Below are positions 43,740 to 50,129 of a stretch of 62,356 nt of DNA, in pieces (the first letter of the stretch is position 1; each line of letters opens with the position of its first letter). The stretch is from Streptomyces marokkonensis (GTDB lineage: Bacteria > Actinomycetota > Actinomycetes > Streptomycetales > Streptomycetaceae). The position numbers were made by a program, and so were the translations under genes. Under the pieces are notes generated by a model. The model made no database searches, was not told the origin of the DNA, and worked only from the letters and a program-made list of their open reading frames with translations. Where the stretch lies: NCBI RefSeq assembly GCF_008312835.1, contig NZ_VSKS01000032.1, forward strand, positions 1 to 62,356. Reading direction: 5' to 3'.

Positions 43740-44024
43740 GGGATGCCCTCTCGGGAAGTCATGAGTGTCTTCCCGGCGCACTGGAACGGGCGGCTCGACG
43801 GTGGCCTTATGCAGAGGCGGCCGGAGCAACGCTGGCTCGACAGAGGATGCCGGGGGCGCACAACCGCGGGCACCAGCGGGCGAGACATCCGGGGGAACTA
43901 CCGGCGAGAGGCGGGCAACAGGCGGGCGTGAGGACCGCCGGCCGATGCTGGCCTCTCGCGAGCGTCACGCTCACGGATGGAATCTCGCGGGCCGAAACGG
44001 GCCGTTGATCAACCTGGGATCATT
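43740..44024 (-). other. Gap upstream of the capsid gene
   Basis: 285 bp without a supported gene. Dyads such as CGTGAGCGTGACGCTCGCG (43965-43983 region) and GGGCCGAAACGGGCC are present. It may hold a promoter for the capsid and tape-measure genes, or mark the join left by loss of the packaging genes that usually stand here. Confidence 0.4.
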
Positions 44025-44291
44025 CTAGCCGCTGGTCGTCACCGTGCGGCAGATCTCCGCACCCTTGCTGTACGTCGTCAACTCCACGTGCTCACACCGG
44101 CAAGGCAGCGGCACCAGACGGCCCACCTCACCCTCCCCGACGAACCACACAGCCCCCGAGCCGTCCACCACCGCCGCCATACCCACAGCGGCCGTCCACG
44201 GCCCCTCAGGGGCCCTCTCAGCGTGCTCCAGGACGTCCAGCACCAGAACCAGGCCCGCAGCCTCCGTACCGTCCAGCGTGCGCACCCTCAT
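44025..44291 (-). CDS. Small hypothetical phage-type protein
   Basis: The 88-residue beta-rich protein starts MRVRTLDGTEAAGLVLVLDV and ends VELTTYSKGAEICRTVTTSG. It is coupled to the gene before it by ATGA, and GGGGGCG lies before the ATG. Similar small proteins stand before or within capsid operons of actinophages, sometimes as decoration or connector parts, but no match is claimed. Confidence 0.6.
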   Translation of the reverse strand: MRVRTLDGTEAAGLVLVLDVLEHAERAPEGPWTAAVGMAAVVDGSGAVWFVGEGEVGRLVPLPCRCEHVELTTYSKGAEICRTVTTSG

Positions 44292-44437
44292 GCCCGCCCC
44301 CAAATCCGCGCGTCCCAATGCGACGCCGCGTCGGCCGGCGCCTGCACCGGGCCCTCGACGGTCGGCACCGTGGTCACCGGGCCGGTCGCCGGCTCCTGCT
44401 CATCCTGCGGCTCCTCGCCGTCAACGACTTTCGACAC
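44288..44437 (-). CDS. Very small acidic protein
   Basis: The 49-residue protein starts with GTG behind AGGAGG at perfect distance. It is Glu/Gln/Pro-rich (MSKVVDGEEPQDEQEPATGP) and ends SHWDARIWGRA. The strong ribosome site and the four-base overlap with the next gene make it a real gene. The function is unknown. Confidence 0.65.
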   Translation of the reverse strand: MSKVVDGEEPQDEQEPATGPVTTVPTVEGPVQAPADAASHWDARIWGRA

Positions 44438-44538
44438 GATTTACCTCCTGACCTGCGAGGATCTCCCGTAGACCCCCTATCGACGATTCTGAGCATGCGT
44501 GAGTCTCACTGACCGCGGCGGTAGCCCAACCGATCACG

Positions 44539-44931
44539 TCAGCGATCGCCACGCCCTCTACCCCTGGCCCGGCGGCGGGCGTTGCCGCGCGCGGACTCCG
44601 CCTTCGACTTCTCGGCGTGGCAGTCCTTGCAGGCCAAGCCGAGGTTGTCGAGGTCTGCCGCAGAGCCGTTCTCTGCAATGGGCGTGATGTGGTCCAGCTC
44701 GAACGTCTCGCCCTCGTGGGGCTCGCGCCCGCACATGTAGCAGCAGCCGTTGTCTCGCCTGCTGACCTGCCGTTTGAGGCTGCGCCACTTGCCGCCGCTG
44801 ATGCCGTACCGCTCGCGGATGGTCGGCCGGTTCGCCCACGCTGGCCGCTTGTGCTCCTCGCACTTGCCGTGGTCGGTGGCGAACTGGTGGCAGGTTGGTT
44901 CGCTGCATCTGCTGCGTGGTGCTGTCGGCAT
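44539..44931 (-). CDS. HNH endonuclease
   Basis: The 130-residue protein has the HNH core: CCYMCGREPHEGETFELDHI and then NLGLACKDCHAEKSK, with two CxxC zinc pairs and the DH...N...H catalytic set. HNH proteins of this type normally stand next to the phage terminase and nick DNA during packaging. Here no terminase follows. It could be a packaging relic, a nickase that acts in element replication, or a weapon against other phage genomes. The ATG at 44931 follows AGGCAGG. Confidence 0.88.
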   Translation of the reverse strand: MPTAPRSRCSEPTCHQFATDHGKCEEHKRPAWANRPTIRERYGISGGKWRSLKRQVSRRDNGCCYMCGREPHEGETFELDHITPIAENGSAADLDNLGLACKDCHAEKSKAESARGNARRRARGRGRGDR

Positions 44932-45031
44932 CTGGCCTGCCTCACAAATGTCGGAAACCTTCGGTGCTGTTCTTCGCACTCACCGCGACGGTCGCCCTGG
45001 CCGGGGGGTGGGGATGGTCTCCCCCTTCCCG

Positions 45032-45409
45032 TCATGCGGCGGGTGGCTGGTCGGGGCCGGCGGCCTGCATCCGCTGGAGGGCGTCGCGGGTGCGGGTGAT
45101 GCTGGTGGGCCGTGCGTTGAGGGCGAGTTCGGCAAGGGCTCCGAGGGCGAGCGCTGCCGTCTGGCGGACGCTGGCGGTGTCCTGGAGGTCGAGGAGCCTC
45201 GCTACGGTCTCGTGGTCGCGGTTGAGGCTGGCGAGTGCGAGCGTGGCGCCGTGCTGTTCGGTGCTGCCGATGCGGGCGAGCTTGCCGCGGTGTCGTGCCT
45301 GGACTCCCGCTTGCCGTGGTTTCTTGAATGCGGCTCGCCTGTCGCGTTCGGCTCGCCGTCTGGCTTCGGCTGCGTCTATCTGCTGCTGGACGATGTCGTT
45401 GATGTTCAT
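45032..45409 (-). CDS. Hypothetical helical protein
   Basis: The 125-residue protein begins MNINDIVQQQIDAAEARRRA, is rich in Arg, Ala and Leu and is probably all-helical, with a middle part HETVARLLDLQDTASVRQTA. GAGGAGGAAG before the ATG is strong. It overlaps the Zn-ribbon gene above by four bases. No family is recognised. Confidence 0.65.
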   Translation of the reverse strand: MNINDIVQQQIDAAEARRRAERDRRAAFKKPRQAGVQARHRGKLARIGSTEQHGATLALASLNRDHETVARLLDLQDTASVRQTAALALGALAELALNARPTSITRTRDALQRMQAAGPDQPPAA

Positions 45410-45576
45410 GCTTCCTCCTCGGGTGGGTTGAGGTTGGGGCACTGGCCGCCGTGGACGTCGTTGCACGGGGGGAGGTGCCGGGCGGTGCAGAGCCGGGCCC
45501 CGCACCCGCGGACGCAGGTCCGGCCGCGTCTGCCGAGGGGCCGGTCACAGGCGGCGCAGCGGATACGGGCGGTCAT
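45406..45576 (-). CDS. Small Cys-rich (zinc-ribbon-like) protein
   Basis: The 56-residue protein reads MTARIRCAACDRPLGRRGRT and goes on with CVRGCGARLC, then CND and QCP, giving four or more CxxC or CxxxC pairs. It is likely a zinc-binding module. GAGAGG precedes the ATG, and its stop overlaps the next start (ATGA). It follows the initiator gene by nine bases. Confidence 0.65.
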   Translation of the reverse strand: MTARIRCAACDRPLGRRGRTCVRGCGARLCTARHLPPCNDVHGGQCPNLNPPEEEA

Positions 45577-45585
45577 GGGTACCTC

Positions 45586-47064
45586 TCAGAACTTCAGAGC
45601 GGGGTGGCAGTCGTCGCATGCGGACGTGTGGGGTTCGCCTGTCCAGTCGGGTTCGGTCTTCAGGCGAGTGAAGGGGTCACAGCTGGGGGCGCCGCAGTGC
45701 GGGATCCTGGCCGCTGCGGCGGGGTCGGCAGGCTCATGCCAGTGGTCGTCGCTGTACGGCTGGTGCCGACGTCCCGCCTTCTCCTGGGCGGACAACTGGC
45801 GGCTGAGGGCCAGCCATCCCGCGACCTTCGCGTCGGTGCCCTTCAGAGACTGGCGGGGGCCGTACAGGTCGTCCACGGATGAGCTGGCGTAGTCGTCTGC
45901 CGTGTGGGCGTCGGCGCGTGCTCCCATGCGGGCTTGAGCGCGGGCCATGGCGCGGTCCCACATGCCTCCGTCCGCGGTGTCCTGCTGCAGGATGGCTACG
46001 CGGGTCGGGTGGCAGTCGGGGCACGCCTGGTGAACGTCGTCGACGACCCGGGTCCGCCAGCGCACGTTGGTCCGGGCGGCGGGGTTGGCCCTGACGCAGG
46101 AGTCGCAGACGGGCGGCAGGCCGGGGGAGATCTCTCGCTCCTCGGCGGTCGTGACCGCTTCGACGTCGGCGACGTCGGGGAGCCGGTCGGGGTTGAGCCG
46201 GTGCAGGTAGAGGCCGGCGGGAGAGCGGACGGTCAGGTCGTCGCTGATGTCGAGATAGCGGGTGAGTCCGCGTTCGGTCCATCCGGCCGTGAGAGCGGCA
46301 GCAACGAGGGCGCGTAGCTGCTTCTGCTGCTGCTTGTCGGGCGTCTTGCCCCGGTAGTCGAGTTTGGCGACGAGAGCCGCGGCCCGGGTGTCGTTTTGGT
46401 CTTGTTCTTCTGAAGGAATCTCCCCTCCGCCTCCGCCGCCCTCGGTCGACTCGACGGACGCCTCCGGGGCGTCCTCGGCCACGGAGGAGGAGGGGGTAGT
46501 AAGAGGAGTTTCTTTAAAAGAGGAGACAGGAGGAGAGGGGGTTAGCTGTCCGCTAACCCTCTCTGTATCTGTCAGATAACCCAGTCCGTCGACTGCGTTA
46601 GCTGTCAGATAACCCTCAGGGTTAGCTGTCAGATAACCCTCTTCCTGATCTTCGGAGACTGGGTTAGCTGTGGGATTACCCTCTCCCTGGGTGTCCTCGG
46701 CAGTCAGCTCGGCGTCCTTCGCGGGCCTGGTGCAGTGACCCTTGTAGCCCTCGTGCGGGGGCTGAGAGCACAGCTCGACGAGCCGGTACACGGCGTGCTG
46801 GCCGGTGTAGCCGCGGATCTCCTTGCCGTCGCGCTTGGCGAACTCCAGCGCCTTCTTCTTCATCAGGCGATTGATGGAGATGCGCCAGGAGGCGGCAGAC
46901 TTGCCTGCGCGCTTCAGGATGTGCGGGGCGTGGACGGGCCCCCAGGTCTCCCGTGACTTGTCGTTAGCGTTCTCGGCGAGGACGAGCAGGTCGCCTTTCT
47001 CGCCGGCCGTCAGGCCGGCGTCCTGCCAGTGGTCGAGGACTTCGACGATGAGTCGGATGCCCAC
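45586..47064 (-). CDS. Phage-type replication initiator with winged-helix N-domain
   Basis: The 492-residue protein has a winged-helix N-terminus (about 1-100, ILKRAGKSAASWRISINRLM and AVYRLVELC), a low-complexity linker and a C-terminal half with two CxxC-type clusters (CDSC...CPDC, and CGAPSC...CDDC). The linker (about 127-175) is written by iterons in the DNA and carries the protein echo GYLTAN three times. An initiator whose own gene contains the origin repeats is the design of lambda O and related phage proteins. No helicase loader is visible. The function is inferred from design and context, not from a family match. Confidence 0.6.
   Translation of the reverse strand: MGIRLIVEVLDHWQDAGLTAGEKGDLLVLAENANDKSRETWGPVHAPHILKRAGKSAASWRISINRLMKKKALEFAKRDGKEIRGYTGQHAVYRLVELCSQPPHEGYKGHCTRPAKDAELTAEDTQGEGNPTANPVSEDQEEGYLTANPEGYLTANAVDGLGYLTDTERVSGQLTPSPPVSSFKETPLTTPSSSVAEDAPEASVESTEGGGGGGEIPSEEQDQNDTRAAALVAKLDYRGKTPDKQQQKQLRALVAAALTAGWTERGLTRYLDISDDLTVRSPAGLYLHRLNPDRLPDVADVEAVTTAEEREISPGLPPVCDSCVRANPAARTNVRWRTRVVDDVHQACPDCHPTRVAILQQDTADGGMWDRAMARAQARMGARADAHTADDYASSSVDDLYGPRQSLKGTDAKVAGWLALSRQLSAQEKAGRRHQPYSDDHWHEPADPAAAARIPHCGAPSCDPFTRLKTEPDWTGEPHTSACDDCHPALKF
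46539..46683. repeat. Iteron cluster inside the initiator gene, probable replication origin
   Basis: Five copies of GGGTTAGCTGTCAGATAACCC or close variants lie at 46539-46561, 46566-46583 (partial), 46596-46617, 46619-46641 and 46661-46683. Each is itself a loose dyad (GGGTTA/TAACCC). The stretch is poorer in GC than the surroundings, and a purine-rich, AT-richer segment (46500-46530, TCTTTAAAAG) lies next to it and may melt first. Confidence 0.65.
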
Positions 47065-47068
47065 GGCG

Positions 47069-47314
47069 TCAGCCCCTCCTGTGGTGCGGCTGGAGCTCGT
47101 ACAGGGCGCCGCAGGGGCCTTTGGTGCTGCCGAGGGCGAGGTGCCGGTGGAGTTCGGCGCAGCCGGGGCAGTGCACGAGGTATTCGATGCGTCCGCGGGT
47201 GACGAGCCTGAGGGCGTCGCCCTGCGGTACGGTGGCAGCCGGACGACCGCCCGCCGCGGAGTCTTCTGGAAACGCCCCGGTCAGCCCCCGGGGCGTTTCT
47301 GCGTTCCTGGTCAT
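47069..47314 (-). CDS. Small hypothetical protein with CxxC...C pattern
   Basis: The 81-residue protein begins MTRNAETPRGLTGAFPEDSA and ends with VHCPGCAELHRHLALGSTKG and CGALYEL. CPGC...H...C could bind zinc. Its ATG overlaps the excisionase stop (ATGA), and its stop lies four bases before the initiator gene, so it is part of that operon. The function is unknown. Confidence 0.65.
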   Translation of the reverse strand: MTRNAETPRGLTGAFPEDSAAGGRPAATVPQGDALRLVTRGRIEYLVHCPGCAELHRHLALGSTKGPCGALYELQPHHRRG

Positions 47315-47526
47315 GCTGCGGCGCCTCCGGTCTTCACCGTCACCGACTCCAGCCATGCCTCGATGGCGCTGCGCTTGTACTTGATGCGGCCGCCCTTGCC
47401 GGGGGTCTGCTTGATGTAGTCGGGGCCCATGTCCATCCACCGCCAGTTGGCGAGGGTCTGCGGGCTGAAGCCGTACTCGGCGTACACCTGCTTCGGCGTG
47501 AGCAGCTCGTCCCGTTCGCTCATCAC
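47311..47526 (-). CDS. Helix-turn-helix excisionase (Xis/AlpA type)
   Basis: The 71-residue protein has the MerR-like winged helix of excisionases: LTPKQVYAEYGFSPQTLANW then KGGRIKYKRSAIEAWLES. It should bend attachment DNA and steer the integrase toward excision. It is the first gene of the leftward operon, divergent from the repressor, so its expression would couple excision to replication. GGGAAAG precedes the ATG. Confidence 0.85.
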   Translation of the reverse strand: MMSERDELLTPKQVYAEYGFSPQTLANWRWMDMGPDYIKQTPGKGGRIKYKRSAIEAWLESVTVKTGGAAA

Positions 47527-47539
47527 TTTCCCTTCTCAG

Positions 47540-47571
47540 GTATTCACTACGAATACTAAAGTTCGTATAGT
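47540..47571 (+). promoter_or_regulatory. Operator and promoter of the repressor gene, in the xis/repressor gap
   Basis: GTATTC-N5-GAATAC (47540-47556) covers a -35-like TTCACT (47543-47548). TATAGT (47566-47571) lies 17 bp later, 72 bp before the repressor start. The operator also lies 13 bp before the xis start on the other strand, so binding could block both directions. It is the twin of the site at 33910. Confidence 0.75.
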
Positions 47572-47643
47572 GACTACATAACAGACACGAAGGTAGCACC
47601 CGAGGGGCTGAAGTGGACACCCTCGAGCCATACGCTGTGGCTC

Positions 47644-48192
47644 ATGAGCGACGAGAAGCGGCGCACGCGCCCAGCAGTGCAGTACGGCCCTACCGCTGGC
47701 ACGGTGGCCAGCAACGTGCAGAGTCTGCGGAAGCGACGGCAGCTGTCGATCTATCAGCTTTCGGCGCTGCTTCGGTCCGCTGGACGTGCGATCACCCCGG
47801 CGGCCGTCGGCAAGATCGAACGGCAGGAGCGGCAGGTGTCGGTCGACGACCTCATGGCGTTGGCTGTCGCCCTCGGCGTGTCCCCAGTGACACTGTTGCT
47901 GCCCCCCAATGCGCGCGGACCGAAGGATCAGAACGGCATTCCTACGGAGGCGCGGACGGAGGTGACGGGGGCCGGCGAAGTCGGCGTGGTGAGCGCTTGG
48001 CGCTGGGCGTGGTGTGAGGATCCGCTGCACATCGACCCTGACCTGAGCGACGAGGAGGCGGACCGCCTGGTCATGGACTTCCTGCTGAACTCCCGTCCGA
48101 TCGGCCTCCTGTCGGCCACCGAGGACGATCGGATCATGTCGGCCGCTGCTGGTACGCGTCGGAGGGGGCGCCGTGGCCCGAGTGTGGATTGA
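47644..48192 (+). CDS. XRE-family repressor
   Basis: The 182-residue protein has an N-terminal helix-turn-helix (about 18-85: VASNVQSLRKRRQLSIYQLS and AVGKIERQERQVSVDDLMAL) and a C-terminal acidic domain of unknown type (DPDLSDEEADRLVMDF). It is the most probable ligand of the GTATTC-N5-GAATAC operators at both ends of the element. It would thus hold the transfer operon and its own promoter, like KorSA or CI systems. It overlaps the integrase gene by 20 bp, so both are made from one message. Confidence 0.82.
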   Translation: MSDEKRRTRPAVQYGPTAGTVASNVQSLRKRRQLSIYQLSALLRSAGRAITPAAVGKIERQERQVSVDDLMALAVALGVSPVTLLLPPNARGPKDQNGIPTEARTEVTGAGEVGVVSAWRWAWCEDPLHIDPDLSDEEADRLVMDFLLNSRPIGLLSATEDDRIMSAAAGTRRRGRRGPSVD

Positions 48193-49372
48193 GGACCGCG
48201 CGAACCACGCCGACTACCAGGCCGCTTACGAGGCCTGGCAGGAGGCGAAGCGGGAGGGTTCCAAGCGGCAGGCTCCGGGCCGGTGGCGGGTGCGCTGGTA
48301 CGGCCCGGACGGGAAGCCGAAGGCGAGGACGTTCGCCAAGCTGCCGCAGGCTGAGGCGGAGAAGGACGCCATCACGGCCCGGCTGGAGAAGGGCGTGTAC
48401 CGCGACCCGAAGTCGGGGAAGGCGCCCGTGCGCGTGGTCGCCGAGGAGTGGTTCACGTCGAAGCGGAAGATCGGCAGGACGACGCGCCGCGACTACCGGG
48501 ATCTGCTGGACAACTACGTGATCCCGAAGTGGGGTGACTGGCAAGTCGCCGCGGTTCAGTGGGAGGACGTGAACGCGTGGGTGACCGAGCTGGAGACGAA
48601 GCCGGGGAAGTCCGGCCGGCTGCTCGGGCCGGCGCGCATCATCAAGGCGTACCGGGTGCTGTCCATGGTGATGAAGCACGCCGTGTTCTCCAAGCGGGTC
48701 GCCGTCAGCCCGTGCCATGACCATGAACTCCCGCGCCCGGACGACGAGGACGAGCACGTCTACCTCACCTACGACCAGCTGGAGCGGCTGGCGCTCGCCG
48801 CCGATGAGTACCGGCTGCTCGTCCTCACCCTGGGCTACTGCGGTATCCGGTGGGCGGAGGCGTCCGCCATCAAGGTCGGGCGTCTGCAGGTACCGAAGCG
48901 GCGGATACGGATCGTGCAGAACTACACGGACGTCCGCGGGGAGCTGGCCCTGGGGCCGGTGAAGAACCACGAGAAGCGCTCTGTGCCACTTCCCCGGTCG
49001 TTCGCCGACGAGCTGGGCACCCTCGCCCGCGGGAGACGGTCAGACGACCTCCTGTTCACCGCGCCGGGCGGCGGGCCGCTGAGGTACAGCAACTTCCGCC
49101 AGCGGGTCTTTGACCCCGCGGTGAAGGCGGCGGGCCTCGATGGCATGGGCGTGACCCCGCACAAGCTGAGGCACACCGCGGCTTCGCTCGCCATCGCGGC
49201 CGGCGCGGACGTGAAGGTCGTGCAGACGATGCTGGGGCACAAGGACGCGTCCATGACGCTGAACGTCTACGGGCACCTGTTCCCGGACCGGCTGGACGAA
49301 GTGGCGGACGCTCTCGACGCCGGGCGGAAGGTCGCACTGGCACTTGCCGATGCGCCGCTCACGGATGCTTAG
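48173..49372 (+). CDS. int: Tyrosine site-specific integrase
   Basis: The 399-residue recombinase has a SAM-like core-binding domain (about 85-175) and a catalytic domain with Arg226 (GYCGIRWAE), Lys near 264, His330 and Arg333 (PHKLRHT), His356 (LGHKD) and the nucleophile Tyr366 (LNVYGH). All catalytic residues are present, so the enzyme should be active. The GTG at 48173 follows GGAGGGGG. It lies 97 bp from attR in the usual AICE/prophage position and recombines the tRNA-Thr site. Confidence 0.95.
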   Translation: MARVWIEDRANHADYQAAYEAWQEAKREGSKRQAPGRWRVRWYGPDGKPKARTFAKLPQAEAEKDAITARLEKGVYRDPKSGKAPVRVVAEEWFTSKRKIGRTTRRDYRDLLDNYVIPKWGDWQVAAVQWEDVNAWVTELETKPGKSGRLLGPARIIKAYRVLSMVMKHAVFSKRVAVSPCHDHELPRPDDEDEHVYLTYDQLERLALAADEYRLLVLTLGYCGIRWAEASAIKVGRLQVPKRRIRIVQNYTDVRGELALGPVKNHEKRSVPLPRSFADELGTLARGRRSDDLLFTAPGGGPLRYSNFRQRVFDPAVKAAGLDGMGVTPHKLRHTAASLAIAAGADVKVVQTMLGHKDASMTLNVYGHLFPDRLDEVADALDAGRKVALALADAPLTDA

Positions 49373-49394
49373 CGATCAAACCAGCATGTACTAA

Positions 49395-49404
49395 ATGTGT
49401 ACGG
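49395..49404. promoter_or_regulatory. Right-end integrase arm-type repeat
   Basis: ATGTGTACGG is the third copy of the repeat seen twice at the left end (33851-33871). It is placed between the integrase stop and attR. Confidence 0.55.
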
Positions 49405-49433
49405 GCCCCCCGCAGTGATCTTGCAGGGGGCCC
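49403..49433 (+). terminator. Terminator of the integrase gene
   Basis: GGGCCCCCCGCA and TGCAGGGGGCCC pair around GTGATCT. It stops transcription before it reaches the tRNA gene on the other strand. Confidence 0.75.
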
Positions 49434-49468
49434 GCCCTATTTGGCCGCTGACCTGCGGCTGAGGTTCT

Positions 49469-49511
49469 GAGCCCCCTGTCGGATTCGAACCGACGACCTA
49501 CGCATTACAAG
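49469..49511. repeat. attR: 43-bp attachment repeat within tRNA-Thr
   Basis: Identical to 33702-33744. Here it supplies the 3' half of the intact tRNA gene from the element, so integration leaves the tRNA functional. Confidence 0.95.
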
Positions 49512-49543
49512 TGCGTTGCTCTGGCCAGCTGAGCTAAGGAGGC
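49470..49543 (-). tRNA. tRNA-Thr (anticodon TGT)
   Basis: On the minus strand, GCCTCCT and AGGGGGC form the acceptor stem (one G-T pair). AGCTCAGCTGGCCAGAGC is the D arm, ACGCA/TGCGT closes the loop CTTGTAA with anticodon TGT, and GTCGG-TTCGAAT-CCGAC is the T arm. The discriminator is T and CCA is not encoded. It is the integration target of the element. Confidence 0.96.
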
Positions 49544-49628
49544 GCCGCGCGGCGCGCGCGGAGGCTGGTCCACTGTACACAGTGCCGGTTTCGCCGAGCC
49601 ACGCACTTGCGGGCCGGAGCCCGCCCGT

Positions 49629-50039
49629 TCACTCCACGTCGTACTCGAAGGCGTACGGCACCTCCGTCTCCCCGTGCCGGTAGGTGAATCCGCCCGTGCC
49701 GCGCAGCCCCCTCAGCCCCTCGGTTCCGGAGCCGCCGACGACCTCGAAGGCGCAGTGGACGGTGCCGTCGCTCTCGAAGCGGCCCCGCTCCTCCAGGACG
49801 AAGGTGCCCGCGCGGCCGTCGACGCGTCCGGTGACCAGCTCGGTGCCCGCGAAGACACCGGTCGTCTCCGTCAGGTAGGCGATCGCGTAGTCGCAGGTCG
49901 TGGCCTCGGCCTCGATCCCGCCCGAGAAGGCGTTGGTGACCGTGGCGTGCGCGAGCCGGGGGAAGGTGCCCTCCGGCGTGACGGGGCCCTCCTTCCAGTC
50001 GGCGAAGGTGAAGTGGCCGGTGACCTTGGTGGTCGGCAT
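49629..50039 (-). CDS. DUF3224-family protein
   Basis: The 136-residue beta-barrel-like protein (MPTTKVTGHFTFADWKEGPV and RGTGGFTYRHGETEVPYAFE) has the motifs of DUF3224, a lipocalin-like fold of unknown role. AAGGGG precedes the ATG at 50039. It is divergent from a WYL regulator across a perfect operator-like palindrome. That regulator is therefore its likely controller. Confidence 0.85.
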   Translation of the reverse strand: MPTTKVTGHFTFADWKEGPVTPEGTFPRLAHATVTNAFSGGIEAEATTCDYAIAYLTETTGVFAGTELVTGRVDGRAGTFVLEERGRFESDGTVHCAFEVVGGSGTEGLRGLRGTGGFTYRHGETEVPYAFEYDVE

Positions 50040-50096
50040 GGGTGTCCCCTTCCGAGGTGACTGACGTTCCCGGTGTGCTCCCCGACCCTTCCGCCC

Positions 50097-50121
50097 GTAC
50101 CTGACACCTCCTGTCAGGTAC
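50097..50121. promoter_or_regulatory. Perfect operator palindrome between the DUF3224 and WYL genes
   Basis: GTACCTGACA-CCTCC-TGTCAGGTAC is a 10-bp-arm inverted repeat, eight bases before the WYL regulator start and 57 bp from the DUF3224 start. A DeoR/YafY-type regulator encoded alongside is the natural ligand. Confidence 0.8.
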
Positions 50122-50129
50122 GGGCGACA

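Larger units (their letters stand above)
33702..49511. mobile_element. Integrated conjugative/phage hybrid element in tRNA-Thr (about 15.8 kb)
   Basis: The element is bounded by perfect 43-bp direct repeats and carries its own integrase and excisionase next to the right end. The left module (34.0-39.4 kb) is rightward and encodes the transfer proteins of actinomycete integrative and conjugative elements, with TraB last. The right module (39.5-47.5 kb) is leftward and phage-like: initiator with internal iterons, HNH nuclease, major capsid and tape measure. A repressor divides the two. No RepSA-type or Prim-Pol replication gene of usual AICEs is present, nor terminase, portal, protease, tail tube or lysis genes. 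It may be a new AICE lineage, or a chimera of an AICE and a prophage remnant. Confidence 0.9.

Noticed and set aside
43740-44024. A coding extension of the capsid protein or a separate small gene
   Set aside because: The extended frame (to 43829) lacks similarity, and a good ribosome site stands at the ATG at 43739. Other frames have no start signal.
46539-46683. Possible CRISPR array
   Set aside because: Repeats of about 21 bp are imperfect and separated by only 1-20 bp. They lie within a coding frame, and no cas genes are near.
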